This document shows positions 15,648-24,945 of a DNA stretch of 64,000 nucleotides, one piece after another. The stretch is from DATHBD01 sp035296325. GTDB lineage: Bacteria; Actinomycetota; Actinomycetes; Mycobacteriales; Micromonosporaceae. Position numbers and translations under genes: made by a program. Numbering within the stretch: position 1 is the stretch's first letter; every line of letters begins with the position of its first letter. The stretch lies in the NCBI GenBank assembly GCA_035296325.1, contig DATHBD010000032.1, positions 62,001 to 126,000 of the forward strand, in the 5' to 3' direction. The notes beneath the pieces are model-generated. The model made no database searches and was not told the origin of the DNA. It worked only from the letters and a program-made list of their open reading frames with translations.

Positions 15648-16684
15648 TGGAGCCACTGGTACTGGGCATCGAGACGTCCTGCGACGAGACCGGCGTCGGC
15701 GTCGTGCGGGGGCACACGCTGCTCGCCGACGCGGTGGCGTCAAGCGTGGCGGAGCACGCCCGCTTCGGCGGCGTGGTGCCGGAGGTGGCGAGCCGGGCGC
15801 ACCTGGAGGCGATGGCCCCCACCGTGGCGCGGGCCCTGGACACCGCCGGGGTCACGCTGGCCGATGTGGACGCCATCGCGGTCACCGCCGGCCCGGGGCT
15901 CGCCGGCGCACTGCTGGTCGGCGTGGCTGCCGCCAAGGCGTACGCCCTCGCCGCCGGCAAGCCGCTGTACGGGGTGAACCACCTCGCCGCCCATGTGGCG
16001 GTGGACACGCTGGAGCACGGCCCGCTGCCGGAACCGGTGATCGCGCTGCTGGTCTCCGGTGGGCATTCGTCGCTGCTGCGGGTGGACTCGCTGGCCGGCG
16101 GCGTCATCCCGATGGGTGCCACCATCGACGACGCGGCGGGGGAGGCGTTCGACAAGGTCGCCCGGCTGCTCGGCATGCCGTTCCCGGGTGGGCCGCCGAT
16201 CGACCGGGCGGCGCGCGAGGGCACGGTCACGATTGCGTTCCCCCGCGGCCTGACCGGGCCGCGCGACTCCGCGGAGCACCGCTTCGACTTCTCCTTTTCC
16301 GGCCTGAAGACCGCGGTGGCCCGCTGGGTGGAGGCGCGGGAGCGGGCCGGTGAGCCGGTGCCCGTGTCGGATGTGGCGGCGAGCTTCCAGGAGGCGGTGT
16401 GTGACGTCCTCACCGCAAAGGCGGTGGACGCGTGCCGGCAGGCCGGCATCGACACGTTGGTGATCGGCGGCGGGGTCGCGGCGAACTCGCGGCTGCGCGC
16501 GCTGGCCGAGCAGCGCTGCGCCGCGGCCGGCATCGCGCTGCGGGTGCCGCGGCCGGGGCTGTGCACCGACAACGGCGCGATGGTCGCGGCGCTCGGGTCG
16601 CACCTCGTGGCCGCCGGTGCGGCGCCGGGGCGGCTCGATCTGCCCGCGGACTCAGCCATGCCCGTCACTTTGGTGACGGCGTGA
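15647..16684 (+). CDS. tsaD: tRNA N6-adenosine threonylcarbamoyltransferase TsaD
   Basis: The catalytic subunit of the t6A synthase, which transfers threonylcarbamoyl from TC-AMP to A37. The 345-residue protein starts LVLGIETSCDETGVGVV and has the metal-binding NHLAAHVAV (HxxxH), LLVSGGHSSLL, the glycine-rich GGPPIDRAAREG and the last motif VPRPGLCTDNGAMVA (Asp ligand). It begins TGATG-coupled to rimI. It is followed by a small conserved gene and then by unrelated transporters, so it ends the core operon. Confidence 0.97.
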   Translation: MEPLVLGIETSCDETGVGVVRGHTLLADAVASSVAEHARFGGVVPEVASRAHLEAMAPTVARALDTAGVTLADVDAIAVTAGPGLAGALLVGVAAAKAYALAAGKPLYGVNHLAAHVAVDTLEHGPLPEPVIALLVSGGHSSLLRVDSLAGGVIPMGATIDDAAGEAFDKVARLLGMPFPGGPPIDRAAREGTVTIAFPRGLTGPRDSAEHRFDFSFSGLKTAVARWVEARERAGEPVPVSDVAASFQEAVCDVLTAKAVDACRQAGIDTLVIGGGVAANSRLRALAEQRCAAAGIALRVPRPGLCTDNGAMVAALGSHLVAAGAAPGRLDLPADSAMPVTLVTA

Positions 16685-16710
16685 CGTCCGGCGGTGTAGC
16701 GTCCGGCGGC

Positions 16711-16968
16711 GTGATAGTGCGCATGTGGGAAGCCCGCGCCCACCCGGAGGGCCTGGCCGAGCTGCTGTCCTGGGTCTGCGACACGGCGTTGCCGGCGATC
16801 GAGGTGGACCCGCTGCACGTGTCGAGCGAGGTCTACTCCTCGACCGATTCGCGGGTCGTGGTGATCTCCAAATGGCGGGGAAGTTCACCCCCGCCGCTCG
16901 CGGATCCGCCCGGCCACCTGATGGCCCGCCCGCCGCACGCCTGGGACTTCGCGCCCGTCGACCGCTGA
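16711..16968 (+). CDS. Small conserved hypothetical protein
   Basis: About 85 residues from GTG 16711 (GTG 16681, overlapping tsaD, is an alternative). The product MIVRMWEARAHPEGLAELL is followed by a strand-rich stretch (SRVVVISKWRG) and a Pro-rich end. Size and pattern (strand, helix, strand with a single WR) recall small ferredoxin-like/ABM dimeric barrel proteins, but I cannot assign a family. Codon use matches neighbouring genes. It lies 26 bases after tsaD and may be part of its transcript. Confidence 0.6.
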   Translation: MIVRMWEARAHPEGLAELLSWVCDTALPAIEVDPLHVSSEVYSSTDSRVVVISKWRGSSPPPLADPPGHLMARPPHAWDFAPVDR

Positions 16969-17035
16969 GGACGGACCGGCACGGGCGGAAACTGAGAGGC
17001 GGCGGGCGGCTGCCGCCCGTACCGTCGGTTGCGCC

Positions 17036-18727
17036 ATGAAAACCTTCCCCGTGCCCGACCCGGGCGAGCCCGACTGCGCCTCGGCCGGCCGCTACCTGTG
17101 GTGGCTGGCGCGGGTGCACGCCGCCACGTTGGCGGCCGGAATGGCGATGGGCATCCTGTGGATGGTGGCCCAGGCGCTGATGCCGGCCGCCGTGGGTGCC
17201 GCAATCGACGCGCTCAGCCGCCGCGACAACGCCGCCCTGAGGACCGCCACGCTGGTCCTGCTCGGACTCGGCGTCACCCAGACGGTCGCCGGCCTGATGC
17301 GCCACCGGTTTGCCGTGACCAACTGGCTCGGTTCGGCGTACCGCACCGTGCAGGTCACCGTGCGCCAGGCCACCCGGCTCGGCGCCACGCTGCCGCGACG
17401 GGTGGTGACCGGCGAGGTGGTCAGCATCGGCACCGCCGACATCGAGCACCTGGGCAACGCCATGGACGTGGTGGCCCGCGCCGCGGGCGCGGTGGTGGCG
17501 ATCATCGTGGTCGGGGTGGTCCTGCTCGGCACCTCCGTCCCGCTGGGTCTGGTCGTGATCGTGGGCGTGCCCGTGCTGGTCGGCCTGGTCGGGCTGCTGC
17601 TGCGCCCGCTGCACCGCCGCCAGCAGTACCACCGGGAGCTGTCGGGTGAGCTGACCAACCGCGCCGCCGACATCGTGTCCGGTCTCCGGGTGCTGCGCGG
17701 CGTCGGTGGCGAGGCGGCGTTCGCCGGCCGCTACCGGGCCGAGTCGCAGCAGGTGCGCGACGCCGGGGTACGGGTCGCGAAGGTGGACTCGTACCTGGAG
17801 GCCGCCCAGGTGCTGCTCCCGGGCGTGTTCATCGCGCTGGTGACCTGGCTCGGTGCCCGTTTCGCCCTTTCCGGTGCGATCACCGCCGGCGAGCTCGTCG
17901 CGTTCTACGGGTACGCGGCGTTCCTGGTGTTTCCGCTCCGCACTCTGACCGAGGCAGCGGACAAGCTGACCAAGGGCCACGTCGCGGCCCGGCGCGTGGT
18001 GGAGCTCCTGGCGCTGCGGCCGGAGGTGGCCGACCCGGCCGACCCGGCGCCGCCGCCGCGGCGGCACAACCTGACCGACCCGGACTCGGGTGTGGTGGTC
18101 GAGGAGGGCAGCTACACCGCGATCGCGGCGGCGCTGCCCACCGATGCCGCGCTCATCGCCGACCGGCTCGGGCGGTATCTGCCCGACTCCGGCGCCCGGC
18201 TGGACGGGGTGCCCCTGGCCGATCTTGCGGTCGCCGCCGTACGGGATCGGATCCTGGTGGCTGACAACGACGCCCGCCTCTTCGGCGGCCGACTGCGGGA
18301 CCAGCTCGCGCCGGACGGCCGGAACCTGTCCGCGGCCATCGACGCGGCGTCGGCGCAGGACATCATCGACGCCCTGCCGGACGGGCTGGAGACCGAGGTG
18401 GCCCAGCGGGGGCGGGAGTTCTCCGGCGGGCAGCAGCAGCGGCTGCGGCTGGTACGGGCGCTCGTGGCGGACCCGCCGGTGCTCATCCTGGTGGAGCCGA
18501 CCAGCGCGGTGGACGCGCACACCGAGGCCCGCATCGCCGAGCGGCTGCGCGCGGTGCGCAGTGGGCGTACCACGGTGGTGTGCACCACGAGCCCGCTGCT
18601 GCTCGACGCGGCCGACACCGTCCTCTACGTCGAGCGCGGCCGGGTGGTGGCGGCCGGGCCGCACCGGGCGCTGCTCACCGCGGAACCCCGCTACGCGGCC
18701 ACCGTGACCCGAGGGGAGGACACGTGA
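17036..18727 (+). CDS. ABC exporter subunit with degenerate nucleotide-binding domain
   Basis: A 563-residue half-transporter: an N-terminal six-helix ABC exporter membrane domain (residues about 20-310) fused to an NBD (about 330-555). The NBD keeps the signature FSGGQQQRLRL (near residue 464) and a D-loop SAVD. It has no Walker A: where GxxGxGKST should be there is GSYTAIAAALPTDAAL (near 358). The Q-loop Gln is absent (VADNDARLF), Walker B has Val for the first Asp (LILVEPTSAVD) and the H-switch His is replaced (VVCTTSPLLL). It is coupled to the next gene by GTGA. It must work as the non-catalytic partner of a heterodimer. The substrate is unknown. Confidence 0.93.
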   Translation: MKTFPVPDPGEPDCASAGRYLWWLARVHAATLAAGMAMGILWMVAQALMPAAVGAAIDALSRRDNAALRTATLVLLGLGVTQTVAGLMRHRFAVTNWLGSAYRTVQVTVRQATRLGATLPRRVVTGEVVSIGTADIEHLGNAMDVVARAAGAVVAIIVVGVVLLGTSVPLGLVVIVGVPVLVGLVGLLLRPLHRRQQYHRELSGELTNRAADIVSGLRVLRGVGGEAAFAGRYRAESQQVRDAGVRVAKVDSYLEAAQVLLPGVFIALVTWLGARFALSGAITAGELVAFYGYAAFLVFPLRTLTEAADKLTKGHVAARRVVELLALRPEVADPADPAPPPRRHNLTDPDSGVVVEEGSYTAIAAALPTDAALIADRLGRYLPDSGARLDGVPLADLAVAAVRDRILVADNDARLFGGRLRDQLAPDGRNLSAAIDAASAQDIIDALPDGLETEVAQRGREFSGGQQQRLRLVRALVADPPVLILVEPTSAVDAHTEARIAERLRAVRSGRTTVVCTTSPLLLDAADTVLYVERGRVVAAGPHRALLTAEPRYAATVTRGEDT

Positions 18728-20493
18728 TCCTGCCGGTCGCCACCGGCGCCCAGGTGGGCGCGCACGCTCGGAAGCTCGCCCGTGCGCACCGCGGTCAGCT
18801 CGCGGTCGTGATCGGGCTGCACGCCCTCGCCGCCAGCAGCGGCCTGGTCACGCCGCGCCTGCTCGGCAGCCTCGTCGAGGGCATCCAGGGTGGCACCACG
18901 CGATCCGCCGTGGACCGCATCGCCCTGATGATCGCCGCGTTCGTGGTGGTGCAGGCGGTGCTGCAGCGCTTCGCGGCGTTCGCCTCGGGGCGGTTCGGCG
19001 AGCGGGTGCTCGCCGAGCTCCGGGAGGACTTCATCGAGCGGGTCATGGCGATCCCGCTGTCCACGGTGGAGCGCGCCGGCACCGGGGATCTGGTCACCCG
19101 GGCGTCGCGCGATGTCAGCGCGCTGTCCACGACGGTGCGCTTCGGCGTGCCGTACACGCTGATCGCGCTTGTGACGTGCGCGTTCACCATCGGCGCGATC
19201 GTGCTGGTCGCGCCGATCCTGCTGCTGCCCAGCCTGGTGGTGGTGCCCGTGCTGTGGGGCACGACCCGGTGGTACCTGCGCCGCGCGGGCGCCGGGTACC
19301 TGCGGGAGAACGCCGCCTATGCGGACCTGACCGAAGGGCTCTCCGAGACGGTCGAGGGCGCCCGCACGGTGGAGGCACTGCGGCTCGCGCAGCGGCGCAG
19401 GCAGCGCACCGATGACGACATCCGCCGGTCCTACGCCGCGGAGCGGTACACCCTGCGCCTGCGCACGATCTACTACCCGGTGACGGAGATCTGCTACGTC
19501 GTGCCGGTGGTGACCACCCTGCTCGCCGGTGGGTGGTTCGTGGCGCAGGGCTGGGTGACGCTTGGTGAGGTGACCGCGGTGACCCTCTACGTCGGCCAGC
19601 TTGTCGTTCCGCTGGACCGGGTGCTGTCGTGGCTGGACCACCTGCAGGTCGGCGCGGCGTCGCTGGCCCGGCTGCTGGGCGTCGCGCACGTGCCGCCGGA
19701 CCGGACACCCGGTGCCGCACGCCCCGACGGTGAACTGGTGCTCGCCCGTGACGTCCGCTACGCCTACGTCGAGGGTCGCGACGTGCTGCACGGCATCGAC
19801 CTGCGGATCGAGCCGGGGGAGCGGCTGGCGATGGTCGGCCCGTCCGGTGCGGGCAAGTCGACGCTCGGCCGGCTGCTGGCCGGTATCGACGGCCCCCGCA
19901 CCGGGTCCGTCTCGGTCGGCGGTGTTCCCCTGGTGGAACTGCCGCTCGACGTGCTGCGCAGCCACGTCGCCCTGCTGACCCAGGAGCACCACGTCTTCGT
20001 GGGCACCGTGGCCGAAAACGTGTGCCTGGCCCGGCCGTCGGCGACCGAGGCGGAGGTTGCGCGGGCGCTGGCCGCCGTGGACGCGTTGGACTGGGTGTCG
20101 GCGCTGCCGGAGGGTCTTGCCACAGTGGTGGGCGCCGGTCGGCACCCGGTCTCCCCGGCGCAGGCACAGCAGCTTGCGCTGGCCCGTCTGGTCCTGGCCG
20201 ACCCGCACACGCTGGTACTGGACGAGGCGACATCACTGATCGATCCGCGCGCCGCGCGGCACCTGGAGCGCTCGCTCGCGGCTGTGCTGCGCGGCCGGAC
20301 CGTGGTGGCGATCGCGCACCGCCTGTTCTCCGCGCACGACGCGGACCGGGTCGCGGTGGTGGAGGACGGCCGGATCACCGAACTGGGCAGTCACGACGAG
20401 CTCGTCGCGGCCGGTGGGGCGTATGCGGCGTTGTGGGGGTCCTGGCACGGTGGGATGGATCGGGCCGACCCGGTCCGGTCCAGCGCTCCGTAG
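18724..20493 (+). CDS. ABC exporter subunit with intact ATP site
   Basis: A 589-residue half-transporter, membrane domain then NBD. The NBD has Walker A GPSGAGKST (residues 372-380), Q-loop LLTQEHHVF, Walker B TLVLDEATSLID (near 496) and H-switch AIAHRL. Its signature motif is degenerate: VSPAQAQQLAL where LSGGQ is expected. It therefore complements the previous subunit. One composite site (this Walker A/B plus the partner's SGGQ) is complete and the other is dead on both sides. GTG 18724 overlaps the previous stop. It is probably a multidrug or peptide/lipid exporter; the substrate is not predictable. Confidence 0.94.
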   Translation: MILPVATGAQVGAHARKLARAHRGQLAVVIGLHALAASSGLVTPRLLGSLVEGIQGGTTRSAVDRIALMIAAFVVVQAVLQRFAAFASGRFGERVLAELREDFIERVMAIPLSTVERAGTGDLVTRASRDVSALSTTVRFGVPYTLIALVTCAFTIGAIVLVAPILLLPSLVVVPVLWGTTRWYLRRAGAGYLRENAAYADLTEGLSETVEGARTVEALRLAQRRRQRTDDDIRRSYAAERYTLRLRTIYYPVTEICYVVPVVTTLLAGGWFVAQGWVTLGEVTAVTLYVGQLVVPLDRVLSWLDHLQVGAASLARLLGVAHVPPDRTPGAARPDGELVLARDVRYAYVEGRDVLHGIDLRIEPGERLAMVGPSGAGKSTLGRLLAGIDGPRTGSVSVGGVPLVELPLDVLRSHVALLTQEHHVFVGTVAENVCLARPSATEAEVARALAAVDALDWVSALPEGLATVVGAGRHPVSPAQAQQLALARLVLADPHTLVLDEATSLIDPRAARHLERSLAAVLRGRTVVAIAHRLFSAHDADRVAVVEDGRITELGSHDELVAAGGAYAALWGSWHGGMDRADPVRSSAP

Positions 20494-20529
20494 GGCGCGG
20501 CACGGCCGCGTGCCTGCGACGCGTGGGGG

Positions 20530-21045
20530 TCAGGGTGCCGCGATGCGGGCCTGCGCGGCGTCGGTGAGGCGGACCAGGTCGGTCGGGGCGAGTTCGATCT
20601 CCAGGCCGCGACGTCCTGCGGACACGAAGATGGTTTCGTGCTCCGCCGCTGAGGCGTCGATCACGGTGGGTAGCCGCTTGCGTTGGCCCAACGGGCTGAT
20701 GCCGCCCAGGACATAGCCGGTGGTGCGCTCGGCGAGACCAGGATCGGCCATGCTGGCCCGCTTGCCGCCGAGCGCTCCGGCGAGCGCCTTGAGATCCAAC
20801 GACCCGCCCACCGGGACGACCGCCACGGCGAGGCCGGTGTCGGCCTGCACCACGAGCGTCTTGAAGCACCGCTGCACCGCCACGCCGAGGGCAGCGGCCG
20901 CCTCGGCACCGTACGACTCGGCGCGCGGGTCGTGGTGGTACGCGTGCACCTGGTGGGTGATCCGCTCGCGGGTCAGCAGCGCAATCGCCGGTGTGCCCTT
21001 CGCCGGGCCAGACCTACCTGCCACGCGGGGCAGGATATCGGGCAC
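20530..21045 (-). CDS. ybaK: Cys-tRNA(Pro)/Cys-tRNA deacylase, YbaK/EbsC family
   Basis: A 171-residue trans-editing protein that hydrolyses mischarged tRNAs. It contains KGTPAIALLTRERITHQVHAY at the start, the FKTLVV segment with the catalytic Lys, VPVGGSLDLKALA and GYVLGGISPLGQRKRLP, all matching YbaK. GTG 21045 has AGGTGG just upstream; a shorter start at GTG 21024 fits the family length slightly better. It is convergent with the ABC exporter (36-base gap) and divergent from the secreted protein gene. Confidence 0.92.
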   Translation of the reverse strand: MPDILPRVAGRSGPAKGTPAIALLTRERITHQVHAYHHDPRAESYGAEAAAALGVAVQRCFKTLVVQADTGLAVAVVPVGGSLDLKALAGALGGKRASMADPGLAERTTGYVLGGISPLGQRKRLPTVIDASAAEHETIFVSAGRRGLEIELAPTDLVRLTDAAQARIAAP

Positions 21046-21282
21046 CCACCTGCCTCACGTAATGGACGCAGGATGGCGGCGCGGGTGGCCATCAGTACCG
21101 CCTCGGTAGCACTCAGTGATTGATGGACGCAAATACATAATCGAATCGTGCTTGCATGCTTGCCGCTGGTGCACCGATCCGCACTATTGTGGCTAATGCT
21201 GGCTAGCGGCGCGCCGGGTTGGCCGCAGCATTGCCAAGTGTCGATCCAGACCGTGCCGGGTCCTATGGCTGGGAGTCCCCGA

Positions 21283-23556
21283 ATGCGCCTGTTCAACGAT
21301 CGTTCCGCGTCGCCGGTGGCCGTCGCGGAATCGTCGCCGGCCGTCCGCAGGCGTCGGGGGCGGTGGTTGCGTCGGGTGCTGGCCGCCGGGCTGGTCGCCG
21401 CGTCCGTGCCGGCGGTGGTCCTCGCGCAGCGCTCCGCCGACGCCGCCGCGGTGGATCCGACCGCCTACTACGCGGTGGTGGCAAAGCACAGTGGCCGGGC
21501 GTTGACCGTGGGGTCGGCGCTCGACGGCGCGAACGTCGTGCAGCAGACGCGCGCCGACGCACCGTCCCAGCAGTGGCGCTTCGTGGCCACCGCCGACGGC
21601 CACTACAAGATCCTCAACCGGGGCAGCGGCAAGGCCCTCGACGTCTTCGGCCAGAGCCTGCTGGACGGCGCCGCGATCACCCAGTGGACCGACAACAGCG
21701 GCGCGAATCAGCAGTGGCGCCTGGTCGACGTGGCCGGTGGCGGGGTCCAGATCGTGTCGCGGCACAGCGGCAAGGTTGTCGACGTGTTCGACGAGAGCCG
21801 GCTGGACGGGGCGAAGGTCACGCAGTGGTCTGGCAACGGGCGACCCAATCAGCAGTGGACGCTGACCCGCCTGGGCGGCACCGGCCCAACCGCGGGTCCG
21901 GGCACCCCGCCGGGCACTGTGCCGTCCGCTCCCGGCGCTTTCGTGCACCCGGGCATCGGCTACAACCGGGCCGACCTGGACTGGTTGAAGGCCAATCTCA
22001 GCGTGGAGCCCTTCAAGACCGCCTACGACGGCTTGACGCGGGATACCCGGTCCTCGCTCAGCTACGTGATGAAAGGTCCGTTCCCCGATGTGGGGCGCTC
22101 GCCTGACATCCACCTCGGTGAATACCGAAATGACATGGACGCCGTTTTCAACCTGGCGTTGATGTGGTACTTCACCGGTAACGCGGAGTACGGCGCCAAA
22201 GCCACCGGGATCATCCGGGCCTGGGCGACGACGCAGAAGGAGTTCACCGGCTCGGAGCCATACCTGAGCATCGGCGACTACATCAACCGCAGTGTCGGAG
22301 GCGCCGAGATCCTGCGTGGCACGTACCCCGGGTGGACGGCCGCGGACACGGCGGTGGTCAAAAAGTACTTCACCGACCTGTACTGGCCGAGGTTCCACAT
22401 CGGCGGCGACCGCGGCCCACTCAGCCAGGTGCGCTCGGCCAACCAGGGTGCGGGTCAGATTCAGGGCGCCATGGCCGTTGCCGTGTTCATCGACGACCGG
22501 GCCAAGTTCAACCAGGTCGTCGACGCCTTCCTCACCGACCCGGCGGGCGGCATCCGGAACTCCCTGCCCAACGGTCAACTCGGCGACACCGGCCGCGACC
22601 AGGGGCACGCCTACGGTGAACTCAAGAGCCTGGCGTACGCGGCGGAGGTTGCCTGGAAGCAGGGCGTTGACCTGTTCGCGGCGGAGGACAACCGGCTGCT
22701 GGCGGCATCGGAGTACTTCGCCGACTACAACCTCGGCGGGAACCCCCCGTTCATCCAGGCGGGGACCAGCTACGGCCTGTACACCTCGATCGGCGGTCCG
22801 CGCTGGATTCCGCCGTACAACGACGCACTCGACATCATCCACACGGCGTACGTGGTGCGGAAGGGCATGGCCGCCCCCCGCACCACCGAGCTGCGGGCCA
22901 GAGTCAAGGAATCCCGCGAGTCGATGATGTACCGCCGCGATGTGGACCGCTCCGTGGCCACGGTGGCCCGGCCGAGTTGGAGCCCGCCGGTCGGCACTCC
23001 GGCCACGGCCCTGACCAGCGCCGATCTGGGCGACGCTGGGGTCAAGGGCAGCGTGCGACGCGACAACGGCGTCTGGACGCTGCAGGGTGCCGGGGGCGGC
23101 CACGAGCGCGGGTTCGCCTTTGCATACCAGCCGCTGACCGGGGACGGGACGATCACCGCTCGGGTCGCCGACCGTGGCGCCAACTCGGCGGCGGTCAACG
23201 CCGGGCTCATGCTGCGGCGGAGCCTGGACGCCAAGCCCGCCGACTTTGTCCACCTCCGGCTCTTCGGCAACGGCGGCGGGCAGGTGTTCTGGCGGGGCGG
23301 CCGGGGGATCATCAACGGCAACTACATCAACTACCCGGCCGCCAACGGGACATACTGGCTGCGACTGTCCCGCCGGGGCGACTACGTGTACGGCTACTCG
23401 TCGCCCGACGGCATCCACTGGTCGCCCACCTCCAACGTGCTGTACAGCGGGATGCCGGCAACCGTGTACGTCGGCCTCGCGACAACCTCTGGTGACCCCG
23501 CAACCCTGAACACGGCGACGTTTGACAACGTGTCCATCGGAGGCCGCACCGGCTAG
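21283..23556 (+). CDS. Secreted ricin-lectin / alginate lyase-like / DUF1349-type protein
   Basis: A 757-residue multidomain secreted protein. Start ATG 21283 follows GGGAG (21270-21274). A basic region (RRRRGRWLRR) and hydrophobic segment to AQRSADAAA form a long signal peptide. Residues about 50-195 are a ricin-type beta-trefoil with three QQW repeats, a carbohydrate-binding module. Residues about 220-560 are helical and match the alginate-lyase (alpha/alpha toroid) superfamily (YNRADLDWLKANL, RNDMDAVFNLALMWYFTG, DQGHAYGELKSLAY). The last 190 residues are a jelly-roll of the DUF1349 type. It is probably a polysaccharide lyase acting on uronic-acid polymers; the exact substrate is unknown. 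The upstream region is AT-richer than average. Confidence 0.87.
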   Translation: MRLFNDRSASPVAVAESSPAVRRRRGRWLRRVLAAGLVAASVPAVVLAQRSADAAAVDPTAYYAVVAKHSGRALTVGSALDGANVVQQTRADAPSQQWRFVATADGHYKILNRGSGKALDVFGQSLLDGAAITQWTDNSGANQQWRLVDVAGGGVQIVSRHSGKVVDVFDESRLDGAKVTQWSGNGRPNQQWTLTRLGGTGPTAGPGTPPGTVPSAPGAFVHPGIGYNRADLDWLKANLSVEPFKTAYDGLTRDTRSSLSYVMKGPFPDVGRSPDIHLGEYRNDMDAVFNLALMWYFTGNAEYGAKATGIIRAWATTQKEFTGSEPYLSIGDYINRSVGGAEILRGTYPGWTAADTAVVKKYFTDLYWPRFHIGGDRGPLSQVRSANQGAGQIQGAMAVAVFIDDRAKFNQVVDAFLTDPAGGIRNSLPNGQLGDTGRDQGHAYGELKSLAYAAEVAWKQGVDLFAAEDNRLLAASEYFADYNLGGNPPFIQAGTSYGLYTSIGGPRWIPPYNDALDIIHTAYVVRKGMAAPRTTELRARVKESRESMMYRRDVDRSVATVARPSWSPPVGTPATALTSADLGDAGVKGSVRRDNGVWTLQGAGGGHERGFAFAYQPLTGDGTITARVADRGANSAAVNAGLMLRRSLDAKPADFVHLRLFGNGGGQVFWRGGRGIINGNYINYPAANGTYWLRLSRRGDYVYGYSSPDGIHWSPTSNVLYSGMPATVYVGLATTSGDPATLNTATFDNVSIGGRTG

Positions 23557-23577
23557 GCAACCGCACCGGCTAGGCAA
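23544..23577 (+). repeat. 17-bp tandem duplication over two convergent stop codons
   Basis: CCGCACCGGCTAGGCAA occurs twice without a gap (23544-23560, 23561-23577). The CTAG in copy 1 supplies the stop of the forward gene; the CTAG in copy 2 supplies the stop of the reverse methyltransferase. Confidence 0.95.
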
Positions 23578-24865
23578 CCGCGGCGCTGGGCGGGGGCGGC
23601 GGTACGGCCCGGCACAGCCACGCGGCGGGGGCGCCGGCGACCCGGGTGAGCACCAGTGTGGCCTCGGCGTCACCGGCGAGCCGGAGTTCCCGCCGCAGCC
23701 ACTCCACGTCCAGCGCCGATCCGCGCTTGGCGATGGTGAGCCGACCGATGCCGTGCGCGCGCAGCGCCGCGCGCATCTTCTTCACCGCCACCGGGACCGC
23801 CTCGAAAATCTCGTACACCCGGGCGAACGGGGTGGCGACCGGCGCCGCGGTGTAGAGGTACGCGATGGCCGGGTCGGCGATCGTCGCCCCGATGGAGGCG
23901 GCGAGCTCGGCGATCAGATGCGCCCGGACCACCGCCCCGTCCGGGTCGTACAGGTAGCGGCCGGGTGGTGCCACCTCGGCTTCGGCGGTGCCCGACCCGG
24001 TCAGCTCGTACGCCGCGTCGCCGCGCAGCACCGTGGCGCGCCGCGGGGTTGCCGCGAGCGGGCCGCACCACAGCGCGGCTTCGACGACATCCCAGTCCAC
24101 CGATACCCACTCGGCCTCCACGCCCGGCGGGATCAGCGCGTGGTCGATGCCCGGGGCCAGCTTGAGCACCGTGTGCGGCACGCGGGCGGGAAGCCCCAGC
24201 ACGAAGTCCCACGGAGGGGAGTACGCGGCCGGGGAGAAGACCCGCCGCCCGCCGGTGGTGCGCCGGGCCGGGTCGCAGAAGACGGCTGCCACGTCGTGCA
24301 GATCGACGGCCTGCGCTTGCACCGCGAGTACTTCGACCCGGCCAGGATGCACCTCGGCGTTGATCCGGGCGATCGCCGCGGTGCCCGGATCGGCCTCGAC
24401 CGCACGGACCCGCAGGCCGGCACGGGCCATCGCCAACGTATCGGCGCCGATCCCGCAGCCCAGGTCGGCGACGAGCGGTTCGGCCGAGGTGGCGGGCCGC
24501 GCCCCCTCCCCGGGGGCGGGCGGTCCCGGGGCCCCTTGGCCGGGCGCTGCGGTGGTCGCCGGGGCGGGCACGCCCAGCGCCGTGGCCAGCCGGGCCGCCC
24601 GGCGGGTCGCGACGATGCCGCGGGTGGCCTGCTCCAGCCCGGTGCGGGTGAAGAACATCCGGTCGGCGTCCGGGCCGAACTTCGCCCTGGCCCGCTGTCG
24701 CAGCGCGACCTGGGTGAGTGCCGCGCCGGCCAGCCCGGCGTCGAATCCGGCGGCGCGCATGGCCGAAGCCGCGGCCAACGGGTCCTGCGCCGGCAGGCGC
24801 GCGGCCAGCGCGAGGGCCCGTACCCCGTCCGGGGTGCGGAGCCGGTCCGCGGACTCATCCGGCAT
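23570..24865 (-). CDS. Class I SAM-dependent methyltransferase with THUMP-like C-terminal domain
   Basis: A 431-residue protein. The N-terminal 115 residues are helical. The central Rossmann fold has the SAM loop VADLGCGIGADTLAMA, the acidic VEADP after strand 2 and AVFCDPARR in the motif IV position. The C-terminal 90 residues (KKMRAALRAHGIGRLTIAKRG) resemble the THUMP-like domain found in this methyltransferase family, suggesting a nucleic acid (tRNA/rRNA) substrate. A Gly/Pro/Ala-rich insertion lies just before motif I. The ATG is at 24865, with GGGAAG upstream. It is divergent from the sugar ABC operon. Confidence 0.88.
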   Translation of the reverse strand: MPDESADRLRTPDGVRALALAARLPAQDPLAAASAMRAAGFDAGLAGAALTQVALRQRARAKFGPDADRMFFTRTGLEQATRGIVATRRAARLATALGVPAPATTAAPGQGAPGPPAPGEGARPATSAEPLVADLGCGIGADTLAMARAGLRVRAVEADPGTAAIARINAEVHPGRVEVLAVQAQAVDLHDVAAVFCDPARRTTGGRRVFSPAAYSPPWDFVLGLPARVPHTVLKLAPGIDHALIPPGVEAEWVSVDWDVVEAALWCGPLAATPRRATVLRGDAAYELTGSGTAEAEVAPPGRYLYDPDGAVVRAHLIAELAASIGATIADPAIAYLYTAAPVATPFARVYEIFEAVPVAVKKMRAALRAHGIGRLTIAKRGSALDVEWLRRELRLAGDAEATLVLTRVAGAPAAWLCRAVPPPPPSAAVA

Positions 24866-24945
24866 TTGAGAGACTTCCCGCGCACGTCACGAGATGGACA
24901 CAGTACAGAAACGCCAGTCGACAGTGCGGTGCCACCTGTGCAGTG

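Noticed and set aside
21046..21282. ATGGACGCA repeats (21062 and 21123) as an operator between ybaK and the secreted lyase gene
   Set aside because: Two short direct copies 61 bases apart are weak evidence and no matching regulator or palindrome is present.
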